DNA of 64,000 nucleotides, from positions 124,001 through 188,000 of the forward strand of contig NZ_CABGGS010000001.1 in NCBI RefSeq assembly GCF_902158555.1. The letters run 5' to 3'. A model generated the notes under the pieces. That model was not told the origin of the DNA and made no database searches. It was given only the letters and a program-made list of their open reading frames with translations. The position numbers and the translations under genes were made by a program. This document shows positions 9,682-20,138 of this stretch, piece by piece. This stretch comes from Klebsiella spallanzanii. GTDB lineage: Bacteria > Pseudomonadota > Gammaproteobacteria > Enterobacterales > Enterobacteriaceae. Each line of letters starts with the position of its first letter. Within the stretch, counting starts at the first letter, position 1.

Positions 9682-10947
9682 ATGGATTTCCTCAGATTTA
9701 TTGTATTCGACATTCTGGGTGTAACCCCACTTTTAGTTGGCTTTATTGCATTAATCGGCCTGTTAATCCAACGCAAGCCGATTGAAAAGGTGCTCTCCGG
9801 TACCTTCAAAACCATCGTCGGCTTTCTGGTTTTTGCCGGTGGCGCTGGTCTGGCGGTCACCTCTTTGGGCAATTTTCAGACGCTATTCAGCGATGGATTT
9901 GGCCTGAAGGGGGTGATGCCGTTGGCAGAAGCGCTAACCGGGCTGGCGCAAACCAAATTCGCGATGTGCGTTTCGCTGATTATGGTGATTGGTTTTGGCT
10001 GGAACTTGTTCTTTGCCCGCGTGACTCCTTTTAAATACATCTTTCTTACCGGGCAACATAACCTCTATCTCTCCGCTCTGCTTACCGTAACGCTGAAGGC
10101 GCTGGGCTATAGCGATATGACAACGATCATCGTCGGCTCCGTGTTATTGGGCCTGGCCGCCTGCCTCTACCCAGCCATTGCGCAGCCGTGGATGCGAAAA
10201 ATTACCGGTAACGATGAGATCGCGATGGGGCACTACGTCACTCTGGCCTACGCCGCATCCGGCTGGATCGGCTCAAAGGTTGGCGATCCTAAACAATCAA
10301 CGGAAAAGCTGAATCTACCCGGCTGGCTGGGGATTTTTAAAGATTACATCGTCTCGGTATCTATCTCGGTGAGTATTTTCTACTACATCGCCGCGCTTGC
10401 CGCTGGAAAGGCAGCGGTAACCGCAGCGGCTGGCGGAATGCACTGGCTGGTTTATCCCCTCTTCCAGTCGCTGACCTTCACCGCATCACTGTACATCATC
10501 ATTACCGGCGTGCGCTTACTGCTGTCGGAAATTGTTCCAGCCTTTCTCGGCATCTCGGAGAAATTTATCCCTAACGCCAAACCCGCGCTCGACTGCCCGG
10601 TAGTCTTCCCTTATGCCCCCACCGCCACGGTGCTGGGGTTTATCTCATCGTTCGTCGGCGGACTGGTGGTAATGGGTTTTCTCGCGATTTTGGGGCAAAC
10701 CGTCATTATCCCGGTAGCCATTCCCTACTTCTTTATCGGCGCTACCGCTGCAGTATTTGGTAATGCCTCCGGCGGCTGGAAAGGTGCAATTGCCGGGAGT
10801 TTCATCACCGGGATCCTGATCGGTATCGGCCCAGCACTGATTTATCCGATTATGGAATCCGTCGGTCTGTCAGGCACCAGCTTCCCGGAAACCGACTTCG
10901 TCGCTCTGGGTCTGGTCGTGTACTACATCGGTAAAATGCTGCCATAA
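9682..10947 (+). CDS. PTS IIC permease, UlaA/SgaT family
   Basis: Membrane permease of the ascorbate-type PTS family. 421 residues with about ten to twelve hydrophobic segments. LNLPGWLGIFKDYIVS and GVRLLLSEIVPAFLGISEK match conserved UlaA regions, as does the FLTGQHN segment. It is shorter than E. coli UlaA (465), mostly at the C-terminus, within the range of the family. An excellent GGAGG ribosome-binding sequence precedes it. The family name does not prove that ascorbate is the substrate: the partner genes are transketolase subunits, not the L-ascorbate-6-phosphate enzymes UlaDEFG. Confidence 0.9.
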   Translation: MDFLRFIVFDILGVTPLLVGFIALIGLLIQRKPIEKVLSGTFKTIVGFLVFAGGAGLAVTSLGNFQTLFSDGFGLKGVMPLAEALTGLAQTKFAMCVSLIMVIGFGWNLFFARVTPFKYIFLTGQHNLYLSALLTVTLKALGYSDMTTIIVGSVLLGLAACLYPAIAQPWMRKITGNDEIAMGHYVTLAYAASGWIGSKVGDPKQSTEKLNLPGWLGIFKDYIVSVSISVSIFYYIAALAAGKAAVTAAAGGMHWLVYPLFQSLTFTASLYIIITGVRLLLSEIVPAFLGISEKFIPNAKPALDCPVVFPYAPTATVLGFISSFVGGLVVMGFLAILGQTVIIPVAIPYFFIGATAAVFGNASGGWKGAIAGSFITGILIGIGPALIYPIMESVGLSGTSFPETDFVALGLVVYYIGKMLP

Positions 10948-10959
10948 GAAGGAATGAAC

Positions 10960-11757
10960 ATGAACATTGATGAACTAAAGTCCCACGCGCTTGCCGCCCG
11001 ACGCGAGATAGTCACCATGATTTACGAGTCCGGAATTGGTCATCCGGGCGGAGCGTTATCGATAATCGACATTCTTACCTGGCTCTACTATCAGGAGATC
11101 GACCTTGCAGCGGCCCCTCGCTCGCGGGTTGTAATGAGTAAAGGCCACGCCGTCGCCGCACAGTACGCCATGCTATATCAACAAGGAAAGATCGATCGCA
11201 GCGAGTTCAATACCTTCCGGCAGATTAACTCCCGTCTGCAGGGGCACCCCAGCATCAAATCATTGCCGGAGGTAGATGCAACAACTGGCTTGTTGGGTCA
11301 GGGGTTATCTATTGCTTTCGGCATGGCAGCGGCAAAAAAACGGCACAACGACCCTCATCGGGTATTCGCCATTATTGGCGATGGTGAAATGCATGAAGGG
11401 CAGATCTGGGAAACCTTGCAACAGGCCGGCCATATGAAAATGGATAATCTGGTCGCCATCATCGATTACAACGGCTTCTCTTCCCACGACCCGGTCAATG
11501 CAGTGGTTAACCTCGAACCGCTGGCGGACAAAATCCGCTGCTTTGGCTGGCACGTTCTGGAGCTGCACAACGGCAATGATATGCATCAGGTGGCCGACAC
11601 TCTGATGTTATCCCGCCACCTGAAAGGCAAGCCTGTCGCTATCGTGGCGCATACCACCAAAGGCTCCGGCGTCAGCTATATGGAAAACAACGGCGACTGG
11701 CACTCAAAAACCCCGAGCAAAGAACAATATCAGCAGGCAATGGAGGAGTTACAGTGA
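10960..11757 (+). CDS. Transketolase, N-terminal (ThDP pyrophosphate-binding) subunit
   Basis: N-terminal half of a split transketolase, which moves a two-carbon ketol unit between sugar phosphates. 265 residues from ATG 10960, which sits 7 bases after AAGAAGG; the ATG at 10954 is too close to that sequence. Family motifs are GHPGGALS, SKGHAVAAQYA, TTGLLGQGLS and the thiamine-diphosphate signature GDGEMHEG followed after about 26 residues by the Asn of DYNGFSS. The stop codon overlaps the start of the C-terminal subunit (TGATG), so the two are translationally coupled. Split transketolases are known elsewhere, for example apulose-4-phosphate transketolase. Confidence 0.92.
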   Translation: MNIDELKSHALAARREIVTMIYESGIGHPGGALSIIDILTWLYYQEIDLAAAPRSRVVMSKGHAVAAQYAMLYQQGKIDRSEFNTFRQINSRLQGHPSIKSLPEVDATTGLLGQGLSIAFGMAAAKKRHNDPHRVFAIIGDGEMHEGQIWETLQQAGHMKMDNLVAIIDYNGFSSHDPVNAVVNLEPLADKIRCFGWHVLELHNGNDMHQVADTLMLSRHLKGKPVAIVAHTTKGSGVSYMENNGDWHSKTPSKEQYQQAMEELQ

Positions 11758-12668
11758 TGAAAGCACCCCGCGATGAAATTGGTAATGCCCTGATTGCCCT
11801 GAAAGAAAAAGGCTACCCCGTGGTTGCCATCGACAGCGACTTAGCCAGCTCCACGCGTACTGATCAGTTTCAGGCAATCTACCCGGAAGCCTTTTTCGAA
11901 ATGGGCATTGCGGAAGGTTCCGCTATGAGCTTTGCGGTCGGCCAGGCATTGGAAGGTTTTATGCCCTTCTATGTTAACTTTGCCATGTTCGTCACCGGCA
12001 CCGCCTGGACCCAGCTGCGGCAGGCATGCTACGCCAAAGCCAATATTAAACTCGTTGGTAGCCATCCGGGTATGGATGATGGCCCGGACGGCGCTTCACA
12101 CCATGCTCTGGAAGACTTAGCTCTGACCCGCGTGCTTCCTGGATTAACCGTTCTGACCCCGGCAGATGCGGAAGAAATCGCCGAGGCTTTTGAGCAAGCA
12201 GCAAAAATAAAGGGACCCGTTTACATTCGCGTCGCGCGCGAGCCGATGCCGGTTCGCGATAAAAGCGTCATCCCGCGGGTCAGTGATATCGCCGCTATCG
12301 CCGACAGCGGCAATGATTTTGCGATTCTGTTTGAAGGAACGGTACTGGAGCAGGCCTCAGACGGCTACGAAAAGCTGGTTGCCAGCGGCAAAAAGGGCAA
12401 GCTTATTCACGTTGCCACACTCAAACCGTTTAACCAGCAGGAATTTTATCGACTGGTCGAAGGCTGCCCACTTATCGCCACGCTTGAAAATCACACGGTA
12501 AACGGCGGCCTCGGAGGACTGATTGCTGAAACCATGGCGCAAGCGGCGCATCCTGCCCGTCTCACGCGGTTGGGAACACAGGACACCTTTACTGAATCAG
12601 GTAATAGCAGGCAACTAAAAGAGAAGTACGGCATCTCGGGCGAAGCAGTGTTTAACGCGCTTCAATAA
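11757..12668 (+). CDS. Transketolase, C-terminal (pyrimidine-binding) subunit
   Basis: C-terminal half of the split enzyme, with the pyrimidine-binding domain and the C-terminal domain. 303 residues. MGIAEGSAMSFAVGQAL contains the cofactor-activating glutamate, and HPGMDDGPDGASHHALEDLAL contains the histidines that contact the donor sugar. A GTG one codon earlier is possible, but ATG 11757 gives the tight TGATG overlap. Together with the PTS genes it implies that the imported phosphosugar is a ketose phosphate that transketolase can cleave directly (inference). Confidence 0.92.
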   Translation: MKAPRDEIGNALIALKEKGYPVVAIDSDLASSTRTDQFQAIYPEAFFEMGIAEGSAMSFAVGQALEGFMPFYVNFAMFVTGTAWTQLRQACYAKANIKLVGSHPGMDDGPDGASHHALEDLALTRVLPGLTVLTPADAEEIAEAFEQAAKIKGPVYIRVAREPMPVRDKSVIPRVSDIAAIADSGNDFAILFEGTVLEQASDGYEKLVASGKKGKLIHVATLKPFNQQEFYRLVEGCPLIATLENHTVNGGLGGLIAETMAQAAHPARLTRLGTQDTFTESGNSRQLKEKYGISGEAVFNALQ

Positions 12669-12676
12669 CCATTATA

Positions 12677-12704
12677 CGAGCCGGTCGTTCTGGCGATCGG
12701 CTCG
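12677..12704 (+). other. Intercistronic hairpin in the island 1 operon
   Basis: CGAGCCGGTCG and CGATCGGCTCG form an 11-bp stem (one G-U pair) around a 6-base loop, in the 53-bp gap between the transketolase and PTS IIA genes. There is no T run after it, so it is more likely an RNA-processing or stability element than a full terminator. It could lower the amount of IIA made relative to upstream products. Confidence 0.6.
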
Positions 12705-12721
12705 CGCATAAAGGAACCTAT

Positions 12722-13159
12722 ATGGAAAATGCGTTATTTTCTGCCTGCCAGTTCACACATAGCCATCTGAACTGGCACTGCGCCGTTCACCTCGCCTGCC
12801 GTCCTCTCGAACAGCAAGGAAAAATCACCGAAAGTTATGCCCAGGCAATTATTAACGCCACGGAGCTGGATGGTCCCTGGTACATATTGAGCCCGGCATT
12901 TGCACTACCGCACGCCCGTCCGGAAGAAGGCGTCCTGAGCAAAAACAGCGCACTTTCGCTGCTTTGCTGCTGTGAACCCGTTGATTTTCCCGGTCATCCC
13001 GGTGTGCGGCTGATAGTCATACTGGCGGCGGCTGATAGCGAACAGCATATTCAGACAATCCAGCGGTTAGTCTGCTGGCTGGATGAGGAGGACAGGCTAC
13101 AGAGATTCACCTCAGTTCAAAATCAGACTCAGTTTGAAGCGCTTATTGCTTCTCATTAA
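12722..13159 (+). CDS. PTS IIA component, mannitol/fructose-ascorbate (UlaC) type
   Basis: Phosphoryl carrier between HPr and the island 1 IIB. 145 residues. The acceptor histidine is His64 in ALPHARPEEG, the standard PH(A/T)R motif of the PTS EIIA type-2 domain. It is the last gene of the operon: the IIA gene is separated from IIB and IIC by the transketolase pair, an uncommon order. It is followed by a terminator and then by ycaD on the other strand. Confidence 0.9.
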   Translation: MENALFSACQFTHSHLNWHCAVHLACRPLEQQGKITESYAQAIINATELDGPWYILSPAFALPHARPEEGVLSKNSALSLLCCCEPVDFPGHPGVRLIVILAAADSEQHIQTIQRLVCWLDEEDRLQRFTSVQNQTQFEALIASH

Positions 13160-13161
13160 TA

Positions 13162-13190
13162 ACCGAGGGTGGTATTCCCTCGGTCATTCT
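13162..13190. terminator. Terminator at the right end of island 1
   Basis: ACCGAGGG and CCCTCGGT form an 8-bp stem with a 7-base loop, followed by a T-rich stretch (CATTCTTT). It separates the island operon from the convergent ycaD gene and may serve both strands. Confidence 0.75.
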
Positions 13191-13199
13191 TTAAGCAAA

Positions 13200-14348
13200 T
13201 CAGGCGTGAGCCACCGGCGTCGGGTGGTGCCCTGCTTTACGCAGCAGCGTCAGCAGATAGATGAATGACACACTGGCTATCATGATAAACAGCAAGTTAT
13301 CAGAGAAGTTCTGCATCAGCATGGCGGTCAGCGTCGGACCAAGCAGGCTGCCCACGGTATAGCTCATTAACAGCGCCTGGTTCATCGCCACCAGCTGATG
13401 ACGTTCAACTTTTTCACAGGCCCAGGCCATAGCGACCGGGTAGAGCGTGAACCCGGAAGCACCAAGCACAAACAGCGCTGGGGCCATTGCTGCCTGGCTT
13501 AGCATTGCCAGACAGCCCAAGATCACCACAAACACCTGAACGCGCAGGATCAACAGGCGACCATAACGATCGGCCAGTCGGCCAATCGGCCACTGCCCAA
13601 CGATGCCCGCGCTCACCATCACCGCCATCCAGAAGCCGATGCCGGAATCGCTGACGCCCTGATGGTTCAACCACAGCGGCATCAGCCCGTACAGCGAGCC
13701 GAGAACAATGCCGGAAATAATACAGCCATTGACCCCATGACGAGCCTGACGCAGCCTTAACATCGGCCAGATACGTGCTGGTTCGTGTGGCTCATCGGCC
13801 TGATTCACCACGCGAGCAAACAGCAGCGGCAGAATGCCCGCCAGAGCCAACGCCGTTACCCACGGCAGAACGCTCATTAAATCCGTCGGCAGCTTGCTGA
13901 CCATTAATTGACCCAGTACCGTACCGACGTAGTAAATCATCATGTACGCCGCCAGCAGACGACCACGGCTGCGCGAAGTGCCGCTACAGACCAGAGCGCT
14001 CTCAACCACTACCCAAATCATCGCGCAGCCGACGCCCGCGATAAAGCGCCAACTGAACCAGGTCCAGAAACCAATAGTAATGCCAAGACCGACGCAGCCC
14101 ACGGCAAAAATAACAGAAGCCAAATAATAGCTGCGGTTAAAACCCAGACGCTTGATCACCCATCCGGCCAGCAAGGTTCCCACCAGATTACCGGTAAAAT
14201 AGGACGACCCAACCATTCCGACCTGCCAGGTCGGCATATTTTCATGGGCGAGCCAAAGCGGGACGAGCGTATTTAAAACCGCTATCGCCAGGGTCAACAG
14301 AAGCAGGCCACAGAGCAACATTTGCACTGGCCGGGTGTAGATGGTCAT
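13200..14348 (-). CDS. ycaD: YcaD, major facilitator superfamily transporter
   Basis: Putative transporter with 12 predicted membrane helices; substrate unknown. 382 residues, the E. coli YcaD length, with high similarity throughout (for example [21 protein letters not shown] and [17 protein letters not shown]). The start [12 protein letters not shown] matches the E. coli start. It is convergent with island 1, and its upstream region of about 230 bp to the dmsC end is AT-rich with no ORF worth calling. Confidence 0.94.
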   Translation of the reverse strand: MTIYTRPVQMLLCGLLLLTLAIAVLNTLVPLWLAHENMPTWQVGMVGSSYFTGNLVGTLLAGWVIKRLGFNRSYYLASVIFAVGCVGLGITIGFWTWFSWRFIAGVGCAMIWVVVESALVCSGTSRSRGRLLAAYMMIYYVGTVLGQLMVSKLPTDLMSVLPWVTALALAGILPLLFARVVNQADEPHEPARIWPMLRLRQARHGVNGCIISGIVLGSLYGLMPLWLNHQGVSDSGIGFWMAVMVSAGIVGQWPIGRLADRYGRLLILRVQVFVVILGCLAMLSQAAMAPALFVLGASGFTLYPVAMAWACEKVERHQLVAMNQALLMSYTVGSLLGPTLTAMLMQNFSDNLLFIMIASVSFIYLLTLLRKAGHHPTPVAHA

Positions 14349-14579
14349 GGATTTAAACCGTGATGGAGTTCAGATTTCGTGCGCATCATGCCACTGCTGT
14401 AAACATTGTCAATCCACCTGAAATCAGGCCTGACGCGGTTTGCAGGCGAACGATAGAAGTTTTTTATCCAGCGGATCGGCAACAGAATAGATCTTTATAT
14501 TATTCCATTGTTTTTATTAATTTATTGGAAAACAGCGGCGGGAATATCAGTAGAAATATTTCATGAATCGACCGCACTT

Positions 14580-14616
14580 TTTATCGCGCCAGAAATCATC
14601 CTTCTGGCGCGATAAA
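14580..14616 (-). terminator. Strong stem-loop after dmsC
   Basis: TTTATCGCGCCAGAA and TTCTGGCGCGATAAA pair perfectly over 15 bp with a 7-base loop, starting 6 bases after the dmsC stop. On the minus strand it is followed by AAGTGC and not by a T run, so it probably protects the 3' end of the dms message or ends transcription with help. Confidence 0.65.
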
Positions 14617-14622
14617 GAGCGC

Positions 14623-15486
14623 TTAGCTGGCGATAGCCATCCCTACGGTCATATGCAGGCCATAGAAGACGCCGCGACCAATCATCTCACCAACCAGTAC
14701 CAGCACAAATGCCAGCCCCAGTAGCGGTAATGCAGGCTGATACCCCTTAAGTTGTGGGGCAACCCAGCAAACCAGCGCCAGCACCAGCGCAACCACGCGC
14801 CATGCCATCAGCGAACCGTAATCCGGCACCAGAGCCGAGGCCTGCTGTATGGAACTATGGATTGTTGCCAGTTCGCTCCCCTGCATCAATACCACCGTCA
14901 CACTAACCACCAGCGCCAGCAGAGTCACCGCAGGCAACAGACGCATCGCCCAGCCGCTAACTCCCGAGAAACGCAGCAGCAGATATCCCAGCAGCGGGCC
15001 GCCGATAAACATCGTCAGGAAGAAGCTAAGCGGCGTCCAGATCGTGTACCAGGTAGGTACCGTATCGATGGTGTTATACACACGCACCATCATCCAGACG
15101 AAGATAACGCCCAGCACCATGGTAACGACCAGCCAGACATTACGCAGTCCCAACGGGAGTTTATTGACCACCGCCAGCAGCCAGCCAATACCGCCGATGG
15201 CGAAGAAAATCGCCCCGCTGGCGATTTCATTACTCAACGACGAAGCACCCACGCGATTCAACGAATTAAAAGCACGCATTGGCGATCCGAGATGCATCGT
15301 GGAGGCAATAAAACCAATCCCCATCAGCACCCACAGGCCAAACATACTCCACACCACGCGCTGCTGTTGTTCACGCGATAAGTCGCCTTTCATTAGCGCC
15401 AGGGCCAGTACAATAAACCCGCCTACCACGCACTGCCCAAAGACCGTGAAAATCATCAACGGCCATTCATGCCATCCACTCCCCAT
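14623..15486 (-). CDS. dmsC: DMSO reductase membrane anchor subunit
   Basis: Integral membrane subunit that anchors DmsAB and oxidises menaquinol. The start MGSGWHEWPLMIF gives 287 residues, as in E. coli; the in-frame upstream extension lies inside dmsB. Eight hydrophobic helices are visible, with the conserved early HLGSPMRAFNSLNRVGAS segment. The ATG lies one base after the dmsB stop codon, so translation is coupled. Confidence 0.97.
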   Translation of the reverse strand: MGSGWHEWPLMIFTVFGQCVVGGFIVLALALMKGDLSREQQQRVVWSMFGLWVLMGIGFIASTMHLGSPMRAFNSLNRVGASSLSNEIASGAIFFAIGGIGWLLAVVNKLPLGLRNVWLVVTMVLGVIFVWMMVRVYNTIDTVPTWYTIWTPLSFFLTMFIGGPLLGYLLLRFSGVSGWAMRLLPAVTLLALVVSVTVVLMQGSELATIHSSIQQASALVPDYGSLMAWRVVALVLALVCWVAPQLKGYQPALPLLGLAFVLVLVGEMIGRGVFYGLHMTVGMAIAS

Positions 15487-15487
15487 C

Positions 15488-16105
15488 TCACACCTCCTTC
15501 GGGTTGGCCAGATAGCCGGTGGTATCTCCACACGGACGGCTGTTGGCGTTAGGTTTAATCACGATACTCGGCTTAGTAAAGTGCGCCGAAGGCAGTGGCG
15601 CAACGGCGGCCAACTGGCCGTGTTTTTTCCGCAACTCTTCGATAGGGCCAAAATCAAGCGCGCGCAGCGGGCAGGATTCGACACAAATCGGTTTTTTACC
15701 TTCTGCTACGCGTTCGTGGCAGCCATCACACTTGGTCATATGCCCTTTTGTCGCATTGTATTGCGGCGCGCCGTAAGGACAGGCCATATGACAATAGCGG
15801 CAGCCAATACACACATCTTCATCAACGACAACAAAACCATCTTCACGCTTGTGCATCGCCCCGCTAGGGCAAACTTTAGTACAAGCCGGATCTTCACAAT
15901 GGTTACAGGCGATAGAGAGGTAATAGGCAAACACGTTCTGCTGCCAGACACCGTTATCTTCCTGCCAGTCGCCACCGGCGTATTCGTAAATGCGGCGGAA
16001 ACTCACCTCCGGAGTGAGGTTTTTGTAGTCTTTACAAGCCAGTTCGCAGGTTTTGCAACCGGTGCAACGGGCGGAATCAATAAAAAATCCATATTGAGTT
16101 GTCAT
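15488..16105 (-). CDS. dmsB: DMSO reductase iron-sulfur subunit
   Basis: Electron-transfer subunit with four [4Fe-4S] clusters between DmsC and DmsA. 205 residues, as in E. coli. Four ferredoxin-type cysteine groups are visible, including CTGCKTCELAC near the N-terminus, CNHCEDPACTKVCP, and CIGCRYCHMACPYGAPQYN. It begins 10 bp after dmsA ends. Confidence 0.97.
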   Translation of the reverse strand: MTTQYGFFIDSARCTGCKTCELACKDYKNLTPEVSFRRIYEYAGGDWQEDNGVWQQNVFAYYLSIACNHCEDPACTKVCPSGAMHKREDGFVVVDEDVCIGCRYCHMACPYGAPQYNATKGHMTKCDGCHERVAEGKKPICVESCPLRALDFGPIEELRKKHGQLAAVAPLPSAHFTKPSIVIKPNANSRPCGDTTGYLANPKEV

Positions 16106-16115
16106 CGGTTACTCC

Positions 16116-18554
16116 TTACAGCTTTTCAACCTGGACGAGGTTGGTATGCGATGGATTGCCTTTCGCCAGCGGCGACGGGCGTTGGGTCGTCAGCACGTTA
16201 ATGCTGCCCGCCTGATCCACGCGACCTGCGTCCGGGTTATACCAGGCCCCCTCGCCCAGCGCGACAACGCCAGGTATCATTCGCGGGGTCACTTTAGCTT
16301 CGATATGCACTTCACCACGATCGTTGAAGATACGGATCCTGTCGCCATTAGCGATACCGCGCTTCTTCGCATCAAGCGGGTTGATCCACATCTCCTGACG
16401 GCAGGCTGCTTTTAGTACGTCAACGTTACCGTAGGTTGAGTGAGTGCGCGCTTTATAGTGAAAACCGGTCAGCTGCAGCGGATACTTTTCAGCAAGCGGA
16501 TCGTTATAGTTTTCGAACCCTGGACTGTAGATCGGCAGCGGGTCGATAACATCCTCTTCTTTAAGCTCCCAGGTGGCCGCAATTTCCGCCAGCTGTGCAG
16601 AGTAAATCTCAATTTTCCCTGACGGCGTGGTTAGCGGATTCGCCGCAGGATCTTCGCGGAACGCCTTATAGGCAACGTGATGACCTTCCGGATCGCGCTG
16701 TTTGAATATTCCCTGCTTACGGAACTCATCAAACGGCAATAGATCCGGGATCGCTTTGCGGGATTGTTCATAGAGGTGACGCAGCCACTCTTCCTGAGTC
16801 CGGCCTTCGGTAAAGCGCTGCTCAACGCCCATACGCTTCGCCAGTTCCGTCGTCATTTCATAAATGGTTTTACATTCAAAACGCGGTTTGATGGCCTGGT
16901 CAGCAAAAATCACATAAGACATGTTGCCGCAGGAGGCGTCGAGGGCAAAATCCATCTGCTCTGAGGCCGTACAATCAGGTAGCAAAATATCGGCATATTT
17001 CGCTGACGAGGTCATATGGCAATCAATCACCACAATCATCTCGCACTTCTTGTCATCCTGCAGAATTTCATGGGTACGGTTGATTTCTGAATGCTGATTG
17101 ATCAGACAGTTACCGGCATAGTTCCAGACCATTTTAATCGGCACATCAAGCTTATCTTTACCGCGCACGCCGTCGCGCAGCGCGGTCATTTCCGTTCCGC
17201 GCTCAATCGCATCGGTCCACATAAACATGGAAATGCTGGTTTCGACTGGGTTTTCCAGCGTCGGCATACGTTCAAACGGCAACGAGTAAGAGCCTTCACG
17301 CGCGCCGGTATTCCCGCCATTGATCCCGACGTTACCGGTTAAAATCGCCAGCATTGAAATCGCCCGAGAAACCAGCTCACCGTTGGCATGCCGCTGTGGC
17401 CCCCAGCCCTGGGAAATGTAGGCCGGCTTAGCACCCGCAATCTCACGCGCCAGCTGTACGATACGCGCCTGAGGAATGCCGGTAATCGTCGATGCCCACT
17501 CAGGCGTCTTCGCAATACCATCTTTGCCCTGACCAAGAATATAGGCCTTATAGTGGCCATTGGCTGGCGCACCTTCCGGCAGCGTTTTCTCGTCATAGCC
17601 TATGCAGTACTTATCCAGGAAAGATTGATCAACCAGGTTTTCGCTAATCATCACCCATGCCAGCGCAGAAACCAGCGCCGCATCGGTTCCTGGGCGGATA
17701 GGGATCCATTCGTCTTCACGTCCAGCTCCAGTGTCGGTATAGCGCGGGTCGATAACGATCAGCCTGGCGTTGGATTTCTCCCGCGCCTGTTCCAGATAGT
17801 AGGTCACCCCGCCGCCGCTCATCCGGGTCTCCCCCGGGTTATTGCCGAACAGCACCACCAGCTTGCTGTTTTCAATATCCGACGGGCTATTACCATCGGC
17901 CCAACCGCCGTAGGTGTAGTTCAGACCTGCGGCGATTTGCGCAGTGGAGTAGTCGCCGTAATGATTGAGATAACCGCCGCAACAGTTCATCAGACGGGCA
18001 ATCAAGGTTTTCCCCGGCGGCCAGGAACGAGTCAACGTCCCGCCGAGGGTCCCGGTACCGTAGTTCAGGTAGATAGACTCGTTACCGTAATCTTTAATCA
18101 GACGCTGCATATTGCTGGCGATAGTGTCGAACGCTTCCTCCCAACTGATGCGCTCAAATTTACCCTCGCCGCGTTTGCCAACGCGCTTCATCGGATATTT
18201 CAGGCGATCCGGATTATAGACGCGTCGACGCATCGAACGGCCGCGCAGGCAGGCACGAACCTGATGCAGACCGTCGTAGTTATCGTCGCCAGTATTGTCG
18301 GTTTCGACATATTTTATCTCGCCGTCAACCACGTGCATGCGCAGCGGGCAGCGGCTACCGCAGTTAACGGTACAGGCGCTCCAGGTGACCGTTTCACTGA
18401 TGGGGATCAGGCTATCCGCGGCATGGGCAATGCGCGTGAAGGGTAAGGTAAAAGCGCTACTGGCCATCGCCAGCCCGCCAATCGCCGTGGTTTTCATTAA
18501 ACCACGCCGGCTCACCTCGGCAGCCAGTAAAGCATTGGGGGTTTTGGTTTTCAT
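16116..18554 (-). CDS. dmsA: DMSO reductase catalytic subunit
   Basis: Molybdo-bis-MGD enzyme that reduces DMSO and related N- and S-oxides in anaerobic respiration. 812 residues (E. coli about 814). It begins with a twin-arginine signal, SRRGLMK near residue 15, with a hydrophobic stretch to the AHA cleavage region near residue 45. CTVNCGSRC and CLRGRSMRRR frame the N-terminal [4Fe-4S] cluster region. YGDYSTAQ carries the serine that ligates molybdenum in E. coli. First gene of dmsABC, with an FNR-type promoter upstream. Confidence 0.98.
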   Translation of the reverse strand: MKTKTPNALLAAEVSRRGLMKTTAIGGLAMASSAFTLPFTRIAHAADSLIPISETVTWSACTVNCGSRCPLRMHVVDGEIKYVETDNTGDDNYDGLHQVRACLRGRSMRRRVYNPDRLKYPMKRVGKRGEGKFERISWEEAFDTIASNMQRLIKDYGNESIYLNYGTGTLGGTLTRSWPPGKTLIARLMNCCGGYLNHYGDYSTAQIAAGLNYTYGGWADGNSPSDIENSKLVVLFGNNPGETRMSGGGVTYYLEQAREKSNARLIVIDPRYTDTGAGREDEWIPIRPGTDAALVSALAWVMISENLVDQSFLDKYCIGYDEKTLPEGAPANGHYKAYILGQGKDGIAKTPEWASTITGIPQARIVQLAREIAGAKPAYISQGWGPQRHANGELVSRAISMLAILTGNVGINGGNTGAREGSYSLPFERMPTLENPVETSISMFMWTDAIERGTEMTALRDGVRGKDKLDVPIKMVWNYAGNCLINQHSEINRTHEILQDDKKCEMIVVIDCHMTSSAKYADILLPDCTASEQMDFALDASCGNMSYVIFADQAIKPRFECKTIYEMTTELAKRMGVEQRFTEGRTQEEWLRHLYEQSRKAIPDLLPFDEFRKQGIFKQRDPEGHHVAYKAFREDPAANPLTTPSGKIEIYSAQLAEIAATWELKEEDVIDPLPIYSPGFENYNDPLAEKYPLQLTGFHYKARTHSTYGNVDVLKAACRQEMWINPLDAKKRGIANGDRIRIFNDRGEVHIEAKVTPRMIPGVVALGEGAWYNPDAGRVDQAGSINVLTTQRPSPLAKGNPSHTNLVQVEKL

Positions 18555-18658
18555 AGATACTCGCTTTGGTTGCTCACAATTAACTCAAAACCGCTATATA
18601 GATGCATATATAACGAAATTAGCCTTTATTAGTTTTTTATGCTGGTTAATCCAAAGGG

Positions 18659-18700
18659 AGTATCTTCGTATTCACAAAGTCGATTATTGCCCGGTATCAA
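18659..18700 (-). promoter_or_regulatory. FNR-activated dmsA promoter
   Basis: On the minus strand, TTGATACCGGGCAA (18687-18700) fits the FNR box TTGAT-N4-ATCAA at 8 of 10 bases. The hexamer GATACT (18659-18664) lies where a -10 element should be if the box is centred at -41.5. The box stands about 10 bp from the T tract of the serS terminator, so no space is left for an upstream enhancer before that gene ends. Confidence 0.78.
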
Positions 18701-18709
18701 GAAGGGGGT

Positions 18710-18737
18710 AAAAAAAAAGCGCCCCGCAGGCGCTTTT
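18710..18737 (-). terminator. Terminator of serS
   Basis: On the minus strand AAAAGCGCC - TGCGG - GGCGCTTTT forms a 9-bp stem followed by a run of T. It begins 19 bases after the serS stop. Confidence 0.93.
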
Positions 18738-18755
18738 GAGAAGAGAGTCGAAAAA

Positions 18756-20069
<1,314 letters not shown>

Positions 20070-20138
20070 TTAATAAAGAAAAATGGCCGCAGAGCGCGAC
20101 CACGGAAATATTGTGACAACCTTACCGCAACGCCTCAA

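Noticed and set aside
9682-10947. Naming the island 1 permease as the L-ascorbate transporter UlaA
   Set aside because: Family membership only; the ascorbate-6-phosphate catabolic genes are absent and transketolase subunits are present instead.
14849-16201. A 450-codon plus-strand frame opposite dmsC and dmsB
   Set aside because: It is antisense to two well-conserved genes and looks like no known protein.
17388-18446. A 352-codon plus-strand frame opposite dmsA
   Set aside because: Antisense shadow of a conserved, high-GC gene; no family features.
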